Positions 22,606-34,203 are shown, counted from the first letter of the stretch. The stretch: DNA of 64,000 bases from Suillus spraguei (GCA_016800925.1 JABCPU010000009.1:124001-188000), one strand, 5' to 3'. The notes: generated from the sequence alone by a model not told the origin. Numbers and translations: made by a program.

Positions 22606-24103
22606 CACGCTAATGTCTTACCGTTTCAACAGACACTCCGCAAAATCTGCCTGAGGGCGACACTCCGCATGGCAACACTCCCAGACACTCACCCACTAGC
22701 AAAGGACATCAGGTCAGCGTACATGTTCGGCGCAAAAAGGGAATTCAAGGGGAGAAAACGACACCCGTCTCCACTGCACAAACTGACGTACGAGTACCAG
22801 ATAGACCCCGACACCACAGAGAAGATTAGGCCGGTCAGACACTATCCAAAGTGGACCCCAGACACCGAAACGCACATCGCAGACAAACCAGAGAGAGCAG
22901 CGGATGAAGACTTATCGGCGGAAGAAGACATAAGAGCATACTCGGATGGATCTTCGATCGAAGGAGGAGTGGGGGCAGCAGCAGTGATCATGCGAGGCGA
23001 AGAAGTGATTAAGAGTCGGAGATTCTACCTGGGCAAGGACACGGAGCACACGGTGTATGAAGGAGAGCTTGTGGAATGATTCTGGCGGTTCAGCTTCTAA
23101 AAGAAGAGGGAGGAGAAAGGGGGGTACCATGTCACTGGGGGTAGACAATCAGGCAGCCATCCGCGCAACATCAGCCTTCCGTTCACAACCGGGACACTAC
23201 CTGATGGACATGTTCCACGACGACCTACGCAGGGTCATCCCAGCCAACGATGGAAGGAAACTCATCATCAGGTGGACGCCAGGGCATAAGGGCATCCCGG
23301 GCAATGAAGCAGCGGACGAGCAGGCGAAAGAGGCAGCGAGAGGGAAATCATCGGGAACGAACGAACTCCCGAAATCCTTGCTAACAAAACACGGCGAAAC
23401 CAAGGAACTGCCACGTAGTAAGTCAGCGATCAAACAGACATACCACCGCAGAATAAAGGACGAGGCGACGGAAATAGCAAACAACTCACCAAGGTTCACC
23501 GCCCTGCGCACCATAGACCAGTCAGCTCCTTCCAACAAATTCGCCGCAAAAACCGCATCGTTACCAAGGAAGCACAGCTCGCTTCTCTTTCAGCTCAGAA
23601 CGGGTCATATAGCGCTCAACAAACACCTACACCGGATACCGAAGAGCCAATCAGCCAAGTGCGAAAACTGCAACGCGCACGAGGAAACAGTACATCATTT
23701 CCTACTAGTATGCCCCACCTTCACCAGACAGAGAGACGCCATGCGTCTCGAAGTAGGCCCGCGCAAATACAATATCAAGCACTTGCTCAACGATACTCAA
23801 GGAATGAGAGCGACCCTGAAATACATCGCACGTACAAGACGCTTCGAGCAGACTTTCGGAGATGTTACCCCCCCCAAGGAAAAAGAGGAAAGGAGAGAAT
23901 AATAGAACGAAACCAAACCCAAACATAACCGCTTGCCTCCTCACAGGCATCACAGTTCCCGCCCACGCCGGAACCATTGTCAAGACGCTACCAAGACAAG
24001 ATATATAGAGTAAATACCAAGGTACATACATGTAGGAGATGTCCAACATAGGGCTTAGCCCCAACGGACAATAAACAAGGATTCAAAAAAAAACAAAAAA
24101 AAC
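22606..24103 (+). mobile_element. 5'-truncated LINE (Tad1-like) with 12-bp target-site duplication
   Basis: A perfect 12-bp duplication ACTCAACCGGAA lies at 22594-22605 and 24104-24115. Between them is the 3' part of a LINE ORF2 ending in an A-rich tail (about 24086-24103). 5' truncation and an A-rich tail are typical of target-primed reverse transcription. Only the sequence from just upstream of the RNase H domain to the 3' end remains. The protein is clearly related to the larger LINE at 39-45 kb but diverged from it. Confidence 0.92.
22629..23902 (+). pseudogene. LINE ORF2 C-terminal fragment: RNase H and terminal zinc finger
   Basis: Code begins in a pre-RNase H region (LRKICLRATLRMATLPDTHP). 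It then contains RNase H motifs with acidic residues at YSDGSS, VYEGEL, VDNQAA and GNEAADEQAK, followed by a C-terminal region with CENCNAHEETVHHFLLVC, a CCHC-like finger common in LINE ORF2 ends. The frame breaks once near 23076 (between ELVE and ILAVQLL), where one base seems missing. In full elements this protein primes and copies its RNA at the target site; this fragment lacks endonuclease and reverse transcriptase. Confidence 0.88.
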
Positions 24104-24880
24104 TCAACCGGAAGGTCTCAAAACATTGTGTATATTAATGAGACGAGTATCGTTGTTATCGTACCTCACGATTGCCCCGAGACCTGCCCCAAGACAGCCA
24201 CCTTTATTAGCGTGGGCTACGAAGGAATCTTGACGATTGAAAACTTTTGAGCATTCCGTGTCCCTACAAACCCATGTTACGCCAAAGTGAGCACTCAGAA
24301 TATGCCGTGGTATATCATTCGCTCGCATTTTCCTGTGGCAACCTGACCAAGGGCAGGTAATTGACCTGTCTCCGCCACTTCGAGCGTCCCTGTGCCACCG
24401 CTGTCCATGACGCATGATGGAACGTCTGTCAGCTTTGACCCAGAGACCACACAGAGAGTCCTCGCGATTGCATGGATGGACGTGTATAAAACCATCGTTC
24501 GTGTTCCCGTCTATGACATCTTCATCAACGAGAAGACCATCGATCACGTAAGCCCGGGGGCATCCAGGCTGCTGGATTTGACGCCCGCGGACAGATTGAA
24601 TTTCATGCTCCGAATTGTGAGAGACTTGGCGGTCTTGGAAGGGTATATTAGGCAAGGTCGCGTCGATGTCAAGAGAAGGCTGTGCATTGAAAGGGAGGGT
24701 ATCGGTACTGGAGGATGTCGAAGGAAGAATGAGCCGCATAGCAGACGGCAACTCCGGAGACAACACAGGATGAAATTGAAGAGCAGCTTGGTCGTTGAGG
24801 TCACGAGTGCAAGTTCGAAGCCAGGAGAGCCTGTGTCAGGGGTTCTCGTTACATGCTCCCAGCACATGGAACTTGGCGCT
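24104..24880 (-). pseudogene. C2H2-type zinc-finger gene, copy 1 (finger kept, N-terminus frameshifted)
   Basis: The open frame from 24766 to the TGA at 24104 encodes an acidic, Pro/Ser-rich region (NIPFQDRQVSHNSEHEIQS) and a C-terminal paired finger: CPWSGCHRKMRANDIPRH with a second His after LSA, then CRDTECSKVFNRQDSFVAH. Such proteins are often DNA-binding; no target can be named. Upstream of 24766 the code matches copy 2, but one base is missing near 24804 and a stop follows. The stop codon lies inside the LINE target duplication, so the LINE landed immediately after the coding end. An intron or further exon upstream (about 24.9 kb) is likely. Confidence 0.6.
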
Positions 24881-25740
24881 TGATAATGCAGGCACGTGTT
24901 CTCGTAAAGTTGTGAGGTTACTCCCGCGTTCTGCGCACTATAAAATCAATATCAGTATGGAAATAAGGCGAACGGGTATTGCAGACTTGATTACCTTGAG
25001 TGATCATTAAAGACAGCGTCGGGAAAGGAATTTTGGGCGCGCGGTATATGACTAGAGTTACTGTCAACCTGATCGACAATCCTGGAGTGCCTGTCCGCTT
25101 CAACCCAGTGGCCACAGAAAGAGTCCTCGCGATTGCATGTATGGACGTGTATACAGTCATTGCTGGTGTTCCCATCTACGAGACCTTCATCAACGAGAGC
25201 GCCAACGTAGGCCTGGGGGCACCTGGGCTGCTGGGTTTGATGCCGGTAGGCCGATCGGATTTCATGATCCGAATTGTGAGAGACTTCGGGATCTTGGAAG
25301 GGTATATTAGGTAAGGTCACGTTACCATCAAGAAAAGGCTGAGCATTGAAAGGAAGGGTACTGGAGGATGCCCAAGGAAGAAAGGGCCACATAGTAGAGG
25401 GCAGCTCCAGAGGCGACACAGGATGACGAACTTGAAGAGCAGCTTGGCCATTGAGGTCACCGAATGCAGATTCGAAACCAGGAGAGCCTGTATCAGGCGT
25501 TGTCGTTGCATGCTCCCAGCACGTGAAACTTGGCACTTCATAACGCGGGTACTTGTTTTCATAAAATTGTGAGGTTACCACTGCATCCTGGGCACTATAG
25601 AATCAATATTAGTATGAGAAATAAGGCGAGCGGGCATGCAGATTTGATTACCTTGAGTGATCATTAGAGACAGCGTCAAGAAAGGGGTTTGGGGCAGGTA
25701 GTATGTCACTAGGGCTGTTGTCAAACAGACCGACAGTCCA
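24430..25740 (-). repeat. Tandem duplication of ~655-bp units
   Basis: Two adjacent units, roughly 24430-25075 and 25095-25740, align throughout. Examples are GATTACCTTGAGTGATCATT at about 24990 and again at about 25647, and GCATTGAAAGG at 24684 and 25343. The period is about 658 bp. The duplication covers the N-terminal part of the zinc-finger gene and its upstream region but not the fingers. Confidence 0.8.
24991..25581 (-). pseudogene. Zinc-finger gene, copy 2 (N-terminus intact, fingers missing)
   Basis: The frame opens at 25581 (MVTSQFYENKYP) and runs through CWEHATTTPDTGSPGFESAF and NIPFQDPEVSHNSDHEI, all matching copy 1. At about 25095 the tandem junction replaces the zinc-finger segment with unrelated sequence, ending at 24991. 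The product would lack DNA-binding fingers. It is either a remnant or a truncated paralogue. Confidence 0.55.
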
Positions 25741-25759
25741 TATATCGGGATGCACACCT

Positions 25760-27300
25760 TATGCGCCCGCGATAATGCATGCCCATATTCCCGTCGTTAA
25801 CCTGTACGTCCACAGAGGACGATGATAATGCATTCCTATACGAATGATTGGAAAGTGAGAACGAAGCCGAGCTTGACAGAGGACACTTGCATTAGATTAG
25901 CCGGTCCCCCTAGTGCCACTGCCAGCAGCTGATAAATGTCAGGGGGAAAATATACTGCTACACTTGCGACGCAAGGAAGCCCTCTAAGAATCGTCAGACC
26001 TGGTGAATCTAATCAAAGTATATACATACTGCGGCGACGCATCCTCCTGCATAGGAGAATAGACAATTAGTACGAGAGCTGGGATAATGTTTCTGTTTGA
26101 CAAAGATTAAACGAACGATGACTACGTAGGGTATTTGACCCGCGTTTATGAAAGAAAGTGTCCTAGTTGTTACCTGGGATTAAATATGTGCATCGCTGGC
26201 TAACAAACAGCCATCGGTATGTGTGAACACAGTGCAGCGAGGTCGCCTCGTGCGATGGCATGGCACGGAAAAGGAAATGAGCCGTGCCAATCATTATAAA
26301 AGTTGGCAAGGCCAGTTTCATAAATCTTGGAGACGTAATCACTTGAAGAATTATTGAGGCCAGCAGTCAGATATATGTTATCGCTACTGGTCTAGTAGTG
26401 TGGACAATACTTAAAGCTGAACCAGCGATGGAGAGGGATTGTGATCAGTTGCAATCTAGTTGAGGGCGAACTTCCAGGATAATTACTCGCAGGTTTGACC
26501 TTTTGGACAATGGATGACTCCATAGGGTGAAACGTATTCACGACTGTGAACCATGCTTAGGGGAAGACGGAAATTTGGGTGTGTTCGCTCGTGATTCTTG
26601 CGAAGAATAGGCGCTTGAAGAGGTCTTCATTCCAACGGTATATATCGACTTCGGAAGATGCCGCAGCCATTGGCAACAAAGCTGCACTATACCGGCGATG
26701 TACTTTTAAATAGCTACAAGGCTGCGTTTTGATATCTAATATGGAAGGTGCTGTATGCATGCTCAGCCGTGCTGTACTCGCACCCTACACGTGCCAACTC
26801 GTGGCCTTTCGTTTGCTTCCATTGATATCAAACTTCGAAGGTGGGTGTGAACACAACTTGAAGCTTTCAAGGTTGGATCCAGGGAAGTCGATCACACGGC
26901 TGTCGCGTCGTATTTGATCAAGGCCACTTGAAGGGCCCACTTTGTAAAACGAACATTCAGTAAATACTAAACAATCAAGCCATCATTTTGCGAACCGAAT
27001 CTTCCTGTGAACTCGAATTTTGTCACTACATTGGGACACTGACACAGCAAGACGAGCAAAATATGGACAGTGATACATTTCAATGATAATTTGTGTTGCT
27101 GCGCATGCACATGCTGAGGTGCTTGTCTAAGTGATGTCAAAACGTGCGTGATGGTATCAAAGCTTCAGCCCCAGTCAAAACCCAACATGATGGGAACGGG
27201 CGCCAGCGGACGACATCTGAAAAATTCTTCTTGACTAGGCAATTTCCCGAGCTAAACAGAATCCACTCAAGTGCGTCCCATATATTACATGATGGGGCAG
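25760..27300. other. No gene seen
   Basis: Short frames only. It contains decayed sequence next to the zinc-finger duplication and copy B of the dispersed repeat (26950-27140). No RNA gene or transposon terminus is recognised. Confidence 0.4.
26950..27140 (+). repeat. Dispersed direct repeat, copy B
   Basis: Counterpart of 22112-22290 in the same orientation. The two copies flank the LINE and the zinc-finger duplication, 4.8 kb apart. Confidence 0.65.
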
Positions 27301-27313
27301 GGTTTTCCGTGAT

Positions 27314-27508
27314 GATATCGGATTTTCATCGTAATTTACATATCTCACCCGATTCAATCATATTTACTATAGTCAAGCACATGGGATGTACTGTGACAAC
27401 AGCGGACAGGATCTGATTTTCACCGTAGTTTACATATTTCACCCGATTCAAGCATATTTATGAGAGTCAAGCAAATGCAATGTATTGTGACGACATCAGA
27501 CAGGATTG
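27314..27508 (+). repeat. Two-copy tandem repeat (~97 bp)
   Basis: Two adjacent units share TTTACATAT, CACCCGATTCAA, CATATTTA, AGTCAAGCA and GACAG in the same order (about 27314-27411 and 27412-27508). The repeat is non-coding and lies just outside the Tnp2 element's last gene. It might be part of that element's terminus. Confidence 0.6.
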
Positions 27509-27638
27509 GATGACATGGGATGTTACAGTGCAGTCGCAAATAGCAAACCGCAGGGCGGGGGCACAAAAGCAGGGTGAAAACATGCAGGCAGGACAGCAAT
27601 AGGCAATGAAAAAGACATACAATGCAGGGGAAAACATA

Positions 27639-29739
27639 CTAGTATAGTGCGCCGTTGCAGACGGCACAATCAGAACCCTTTGTCCACGTCCCTGCGCTCT
27701 GCAACCGCTCTGCGTCGGCCTTGTACTCATCTTGCTGTGCGGGCGTGAGTGCCGCCCAATACATGCGGAATTCTTCGGTTGTTCCACTCGTCTCGTTCAC
27801 CTGCTTCAGCCAACGCCATGCGCATAAGTTTCTGCATGACAAAGGTTAGTGCGAAACATTAAGAGACAGGCATACTAATACTTACCGAGCGTTCTTCGCG
27901 GCACCTGGTCGCATCTTCTTCTTTCCGTCCGCTTTTGCAGCTAACTTGTTGTTAGATGCACTTGGTCCATCGTCGTTTGTCTTCTTGATTGGGCTAAGTG
28001 CTGGGGCAGGGACTGTCTTGGCGATTCCGTTAGGTCCGAAAATATCAGCCCTTTCATAGCATTGGAGTTAGCAAGGACGAGCATGCAGTATGAGGTACTT
28101 ACAGTGGATCCTGCAATATAATCTCATTCTCTTTGTCGGCACATTCAAGTTGTATGTTCTGAGATGTTCCTGGTGTGTGACAAGTCGGCAAGGTCTTATT
28201 TTCAGAAGTAGACACGGTCGGACGTAAAGGCGATCTGGGAAGATATAAGCCTTGTGGAGTGGGCTGCGGTAAGTGGACTCCAAATGGTGGGGCAGATGCA
28301 TCGCGTGGGTAGGTTGGCGTGATGCGAGTATTTTCGAGGGCAAGACAATCATCAATGGGCGAAGGAACACAGATGTTGGCGCTAGTGCCAGGCTCAGAAT
28401 CTTGATCTGGATGCAGGGGCATAGCATCAGTCGAGAGTAAAGGTCGTGATATAGTACCAGGGTCGACTAGCAGTATTGATATTAGCAAGATAATGAAAGA
28501 AAGAACAATACATGCCTTTTGGTTTGATGGGAAGCAGGGGAGACAGTGCTGAGTCAACTAGTGGTAATGTGTAAATGTGAGCATCGGAATTATGAGAAAA
28601 AAAATGCATACATTTAGGTTTCTTCAAACGGTCTTGTCGGACCAGGGTTTTGCTGTCGTCAGACAGGCGCCGCTTGCCATTTCCTTTAGCCCGGGCTTCA
28701 GTGCGTTTCAATTCCAACACCTCAAGTTCATCCAAGTCGTCGATATGCTCTTCCTTGGCTGAGAGCTTCCCTGGTACGTCCTTCCAGTTTCTGTCAGTCC
28801 CAAGATTGTTCTTCCGCCAGGATGAGTAATCAGTGATGCAAAGCAGCTCGAGTTTCCAGCCGCAGTGGTCGAATAGGAATAGCGGGAACTGTTTCACCAT
28901 GATATCGAATACAAGCTTCTTGCCAGTAGCACAGATCCTTGACCAGGTGGGTGGAGCCAATTTCTGAACAACCAATTCAGCCCAGGCTGCATGCAGAACC
29001 TTACGAATTGCTTTGAGTTGCTCGATTGTGACAGGTCTACCATCCTCGAGCTCTAGCCAAGGGGCTTTACCCCGAGTCCCAGTCCCAGACTCAGCATTCT
29101 CGATGTATTTGTCATAATCTGCTCGACTCCAGAAACAGATTTTTGGGTGAGAGTCTTTCGAAGGACGGGCTTTGTTGTGTCCTGTTAATGTGTCGTCTGC
29201 GAGACTGAAACTCAGTGGGTCAGTGGAATCCGGAAGTCGCAGTACACTGATAAGTTCAGTAAAAGATGCCCTAGAACAAATAAGACACGGCTGTGATCTA
29301 AGTATCATCATGATAGGTGAACAAGACTGACTTGATAGTGTTGCGTTCGGTAATAGTCTTGCTTAACTCGAGTTGAGTCTCTGTGAGCTGTGCTTGGTAT
29401 ATAGAGAGCTGTTCTTGAAGGGCATGCACGTGCTGTGCTGTAATGAAATTTGGTGTGGCCTGCTGCATATATGCGCCCTAGAACATAATCTGGGAGCTGA
29501 CAGTATCAAAAAATTAAGCAACTCACACCAGAGAATCCAGAAGGAGTAGAGCCTGCAAATGTGTGCGGATCATCGAATGAATCCGGTGAAGCTTGAGCTA
29601 GTGATGAAGATAGGGGCATGGGAGCCTGTGGTCTGAATCTACTCGAAGATTGTTCATTTGCACGAAGAGAAGGAATCGTGAAATCATGTGAGTATCGAGC
29701 AGTGGATCCACAAGAAAAATCCATGTTGCTGGTGGACAT
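27639..29739 (-). CDS. Tnp2-element companion protein, coiled coil and Lys-rich, unknown function
   Basis: Start ATG at 29739 (MSTSNMDFS). Exons fit 29739-29527, 29477-29332, 29270-~28611, two short exons near 28.5-28.1 kb, ~28056-27890 and ~27840-27639, with phases that agree at nearly every junction. One junction near 28515 needs a GC-AG intron or an error. The protein has a Ser-rich start, a predicted coiled coil (HALQEQLSIYQAQLTETQLE), a globular part (FWSRADYDKYIENAE, TWSRICATGKKLVFDIMVK), a Lys/Arg-rich acidic hinge, and a C-terminal block WRWLKQVNETSGTTEEFRMY with LTPAQQDEYKADAERL that faintly resembles an HMG-type helix pair. It probably accompanies the transposase; the function is not known. 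Confidence 0.65.
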
Positions 29740-29876
29740 GGTGGTAGCAGAGAGACATTTGTTGGGGATGCAGTGAGTGTGTTTGACGACTCGGAATTGT
29801 TCACGTGAGCAAAACATATCTGGACTTCAATGAAAAATATGCAAAGTACAACATCAGTGTCTACTCCAGTACCACC

Positions 29877-30754
29877 ATGAGCCTACCTTTATTGCGCTTT
29901 ATGCAGATGAATTGTGATATTGACTTTGACAATGTTGTCCTCAGTGATCCAAGCGTAACGGAGAGCAGTAGCAGTCCCTATTTGACAGCATCTGATAACA
30001 TGCTTCTCGATCCCGCATACTGGATTCAACATCCTCCTCGATTTCGTTATTTGATACAACAGATTTCTACTCTACTGCCTGTTTTAGAGTCTGACCCGGG
30101 CACACAGAACCACAATTGGGTTGCAGACCTGTAGGCTTTTTTTCTCTATTCCGTTCAATAACTTTGTAACACTGTCTAATCTTACATCAAAGTTTTGTCG
30201 AAGATGTGCAGGCTACCACACCAGTGAAGACCCCAATTGCGGACAGCGCTGGCTCGGTCACAGAGCCTGAATCTGAAGATATCATTGTGCAGGCTACCAC
30301 ACCAGCGAAGACCCCAATCGCGGACAGCGCTGGCTCGATTACGGAGCCCGAATCTGAAGATGTCACTGTGCAGGCTACCACACCAGCGAAGACCCCAATC
30401 GCGGACAGCACTGGCTCGATTACGGAGCCCGAATCTGACACAGAGATTGTGCCTCTTCAAGTTACCTCAGGGCCGTGCGCGGATTCAGGCTCAACAACTG
30501 AACCGGAATCTGATGAAAACAGTCCAGCAGCCACATCAACTCCAGGAAGCACCACTATACCACCACGTCTCGAACGGCTCGATCCACGCTCGTTCTTTGC
30601 TACTCCAAGTCCCCCTCCTCCAGATTCAATTTACTGGAAATACGTCACACGTGAAGAAGACTCAAAGTGGTATGACCGTGCGGGTGTTGATGATAGCTTT
30701 TCAGTTGTGCGTCAGCGGAAGCGAGAGCTGCAGGCATTGTTTGATAATGAATGA
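29877..30754 (+). CDS. Small Tnp2-element companion protein with 26-residue acidic repeats
   Basis: ATG at 29877 has an excellent context (ACCACCATGAGC). One GT..AG intron (30131-30192) restores the frame at ADL-FVEDVQ. About 270 residues. The N-terminus is hydrophobic-aromatic (DPAYWIQHPPRFRYLIQ). The middle has three copies of a 26-residue repeat (VQATTPAKTPIADSAGSITE plus PESED). The C-terminus has IYWKYVTREEDSKWYDRAG. No known domain is recognised. It is divergent from the coiled-coil companion and convergent with the transposase, inside the transposon. Confidence 0.6.
30206..30440 (+). repeat. 78-bp coding tandem repeat, three copies
   Basis: Units starting at 30206, 30284 and 30362 are nearly identical (GTGCAGGCTACCACACCAG.. 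each). They encode 26 residues rich in Thr, Pro and acidic residues. The period is a multiple of three, so the frame is kept. Confidence 0.85.
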
Positions 30755-30817
30755 GAAATACTTTATTGAGGGACGTGAAACTGGACTCTGTAAAATTAAC
30801 AATAACAAGTCTCTCCA

Positions 30818-33800
30818 CTAAGCACCTCCATCATCATCGCCAGCCTCTGCTTCTTGTTCATCAAGCTGATCATCTTGAGCTGCATGTCCTTCATACGGCA
30901 CACCAAACGTTGCAATATCAAGGCCTGGCTTTTCTACCATGAAATAACGATCCTCAGTAACACCAGATGGAAGAGTTGGTTTATGTGGGATCATACCGAC
31001 CACACTAAGAATAGACTTGAGATCAATGACACGAATGTCATCCTCTTCAAGTTGACACGAGCTGACAGTATGGCAAGATAAATCAAGGAGGTCTTTATCA
31101 GGGAGCGAGAACATCGAGACGACGGCAACATCCTTCCAGACCCAAATTTGGTTGTCGTCGTCATCAATACCAGCTTCAACAGGTAATCGTGTGAAGTATA
31201 GGACTTCAGCAACTCGAGTTTCGCCTTCGATAACAATCTTCAAAGATGTTAGTGAGATATGGACAACAACAGTATCAATAACTACCTTGACATGTCGTGC
31301 AGGACGCACTTTTTCAGGTGGGCGCATAGTCTCCCTCCATGCAGTGCGTGCTATCTGTCCATTTGGAAGACGTAGACGGGCCCACCGGCGAATTTTGATG
31401 CCATGACGCTGGGGACCAAGATACTGGAAAATTGCTTGGACACCTGGTTCTCGAGGAACCATTGACCGTGGATCTCGCTTACGCAAGAGAATATATCCGT
31501 CTCCAAGATCAACAGCTGTTGTTGGAAAGGGGGGCTTGTCAGGGGAGAGATCAGGCATCATGGCTTTTAGAGCATTAACTTGGCACCGTCGGACGCCCTC
31601 ACGTGACAAGTTGGCATATGGATTGGAAGGTTGGCGAATTTCTTGCCCAAGATTTCCAATAGTACGTTCCATGGTCCATTGAGAATAGCAGATGGGCGGC
31701 CCTTTCTTGACAGTCTCACGTACGAGGTGGCTGACTTGGTGTACGCAGGGTCGAATGAAATGTAGACGCTCAGCACGGCGCTGATAGTAGAGCGTCTCAA
31801 AGTCAAGTTCCCACTGAGTGAATAACACTTGAGCAATACGAGCATCTTCGCGGCTGATAGAGTGCTGGTTAATTAATTGAAATCCACGAACAAGCTTGCA
31901 GTAGTTTAACCAATATGGTCGGGGAAGGATGTTGTATAGTAGCGCAGGGCCGAGACCGAATATGTAGACTTGATACTCCCAGGTTTTGTAACCTGAGCTA
32001 ATTTTTTCGGCAGGATTTCTTGGTTTGCGGTCGAATGAACCTGGGAGGTGCTGCGCTGCAGTAGAAACAGCCTCTCCGTGGGTTTCCCAGGTCTCAGCAT
32101 CACGAAAGATTGCCCAGGGCCACATTGAGACATGATCTGGAAAGGTGTGGTCCATTGTACCATGCCATAACGACAACAAGAGGTCGGAGAGTAGTTGTGC
32201 GAGATGCATGATATCGGGAGTAAGACAGTTCGGAATTCCAAGGGTGCATGATGGGTGTAAGCCGAGTAAAAGCGAAGGTTTTGTGATTCCTGTGTCAGTT
32301 CGCAGCTTGCGATACTGGCGGGTGTTTGGTGCAGCAACAAGTTTCAATAGGTTGTCGAAATATTCGGTGAGGTCAGGATCATGCAACTCATAGACACTGA
32401 CATCAGGGTGGTTGCTGCCAGCGATAGCATAATGATGGGGGATTAGCAACGCAGGGTAGTAATGTGTTCCTTTCCGACGACCGAGTAACCCACAGTACAA
32501 TCGACAGCCACTCTTTCCGCTGTGTCCCACCATACCATCAAAATACACCAGCCCAGGTCCGTCCGCAGTAACGAAGATCAGAAACGGGTTGGAAATGAAC
32601 ACAATGTCACGCCATGCATCCCAGATGCGAAGACCTTCGTTTTGCAAGGCAGCTAGGTGGTGCATACCGGGAAATAGGAAAGAGTCGACATTCTTTGGCT
32701 TGTTGGGTCCTGGAATGAAACCTCCAGGAAGGACATATTTTTTCTTGTATCGCCGGTCGGGAGCATGGTTCATAATGACCCAGATGTAGATCCAACAATC
32801 TGATAATTTGCTCTCATACAGCTGCGCGCCATCGAGAGAGATCATCAAAACAATATCATCAGGCTTAATATCACCCCGTTGAACAGCCTGTAAAAATTCA
32901 CGGCCCTTGAAAAAGTCGTCGAAAACATCAATGACACCACCATTGGCTCGAAGTGTTTCGAACAAGGATTGAGTTCCTTCCCGCAGATAGGCCATTGCTT
33001 GGGCTTGGTCTCGGTCACGCCATAGTGCTTGGAGTTGTGCACCGAGGGGAATAGTGACAAACTTCTGGCGTGCTACATGCATTCGGCCACCACTGGTACG
33101 AAGTTTGATAGGGTCATAGCGTTCTGTATTGCAGATAGGACAATGTGTGAGATTGGCAAAGGGACCCGTGAATGCGACACAGGTATCTGGACACATATCA
33201 TGTTCGATTGATTCAACACCAGTGTACTCCGCAATAAGTCGCTCGACATTATAGTAACTAGGGATCTGAGTAGCCTCGCCTTCAAGGCAGCGCATAGCGG
33301 ATTGTCGAATAGACTCATATGCGTTGATTGCCGAGTGTTCTAATGCAAAGTATGTTGCAATCGCGTGTCGGACAGCACTACTGTCAATTTCGAGACTGGT
33401 CTGGTACGGATTACGCAACCGGTTCAGCGCGGCATCATCCAATTTTGCCACAGGATCATCCAGAGATGCTACCCGCAGTAACTTGATGAAAGCTACAGCA
33501 TCTGTCTGCTTCGGCAAGGCAGCCTCCTCCTCAAGCTGATCGATATTAAAAATGTGGTGGAGGGGCCGAGGGAGATGCTGGGGTTCATCAGGTGGGGGTG
33601 TATTGGGTTCGTCAGGTGGAGGTGTATTGGGTTCGTCGGGTGGGGGTGTATTGGGTTCGTCAGGTGGAGGTGTATTGGGTTCGTCGGGCGGGGGTGTATT
33701 AGGTTCATCAGGTGGAGGTGTATTGGGTTCGTCGGGTGGGGGTGTATTAGGTTCATCAGGTGGAGGTGTATTGGGTTCATTGGGCAGGGGTGTATTGGGT

Positions 33801-34203
33801 TCATCGGGTAGGGGTGTATGTCCAGTGGATTGGGTCTCGTGGTGGTCCAAGTCCCCAAGCTCATAGTCATGATGATCAACATCCTCGAGAGGATCATCTG
33901 GAAACTCGACTTGCCCATCAAGCTGGTCCTGAGCTGCATCTGGTCCAGGATACGGTGCAGACTATATACAAAGTCAGTAAAATACAACGATCACAAAAAT
34001 TGAGCTTATATACCTCGACTGGTGGACGAGCACCCTTTCTCCGTCCGACCCGCGAACTTTCTACCTTACCAGACCCGCTTTTTATGAGAGCGCGGTGGGC
34101 TTGAAGCCGACGTCTACTTGCCGGCAGTTGGTTTACTCCGTCACTGTGAAGAACACTACAGTTAGTCAAGTAACTTGTAAAATGTATGAGCTTACCCTTG
34201 CAT
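30818..34203 (-). CDS. Tnp2-type transposase (CACTA/EnSpm superfamily), apparently intact
   Basis: Three exons: 34203-34196, 34143-34014 and 33961-30818. The joins restore MQGDGVNQLPASRRRLQAHR and then continuous code; about 1,090 residues. Features in order: a basic N-terminus; nine or so PPPDEPNT repeats; a Cys cluster CPDTC and HCPICNTERYDP (zinc-binding); the Tnp2 core with MISLDGAQLYESK, TADGPGLVYFDG and LTPDIMHLAQLLSDL; QWTMERTIGNLGQEIR; and an acidic C-terminus. In the superfamily this enzyme cuts and pastes its own element through an RNase H-like acidic triad. No stop or frameshift is seen, unlike the other transposons here. Confidence 0.85.
33583..33815 (-). repeat. 24-bp coding tandem repeat (PPPDEPNT)
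   Basis: About nine to ten units of 24 bp encode PPPDEPNT with PLPDEPNT/PLPNEPNT variants at the first copies. The plus strand shows regular GGTTCGTCGGGTGG-type units. The number of units could vary between copies without breaking the frame. Confidence 0.85.

Larger units (their letters stand above)
27639..34203 (-). mobile_element. CACTA/EnSpm-like (Tnp2) DNA transposon, three-gene unit
   Basis: A Tnp2-type transposase and two companion genes are packed tightly: 137 bp between the divergent companions' start codons, 63 bp between the convergent plus gene and the transposase. All three read open after intron removal. I could not find the terminal inverted repeats, so the limits given are those of the genes. 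The element may be recent because the frames are undamaged. Confidence 0.7.

Noticed and set aside
33552..33866. Plus-strand Gly/Ser repeat frame
   Set aside because: It is the antisense reading of the PPPDEPNT repeats in the Tnp2 transposase, which has a full domain structure on the minus strand.
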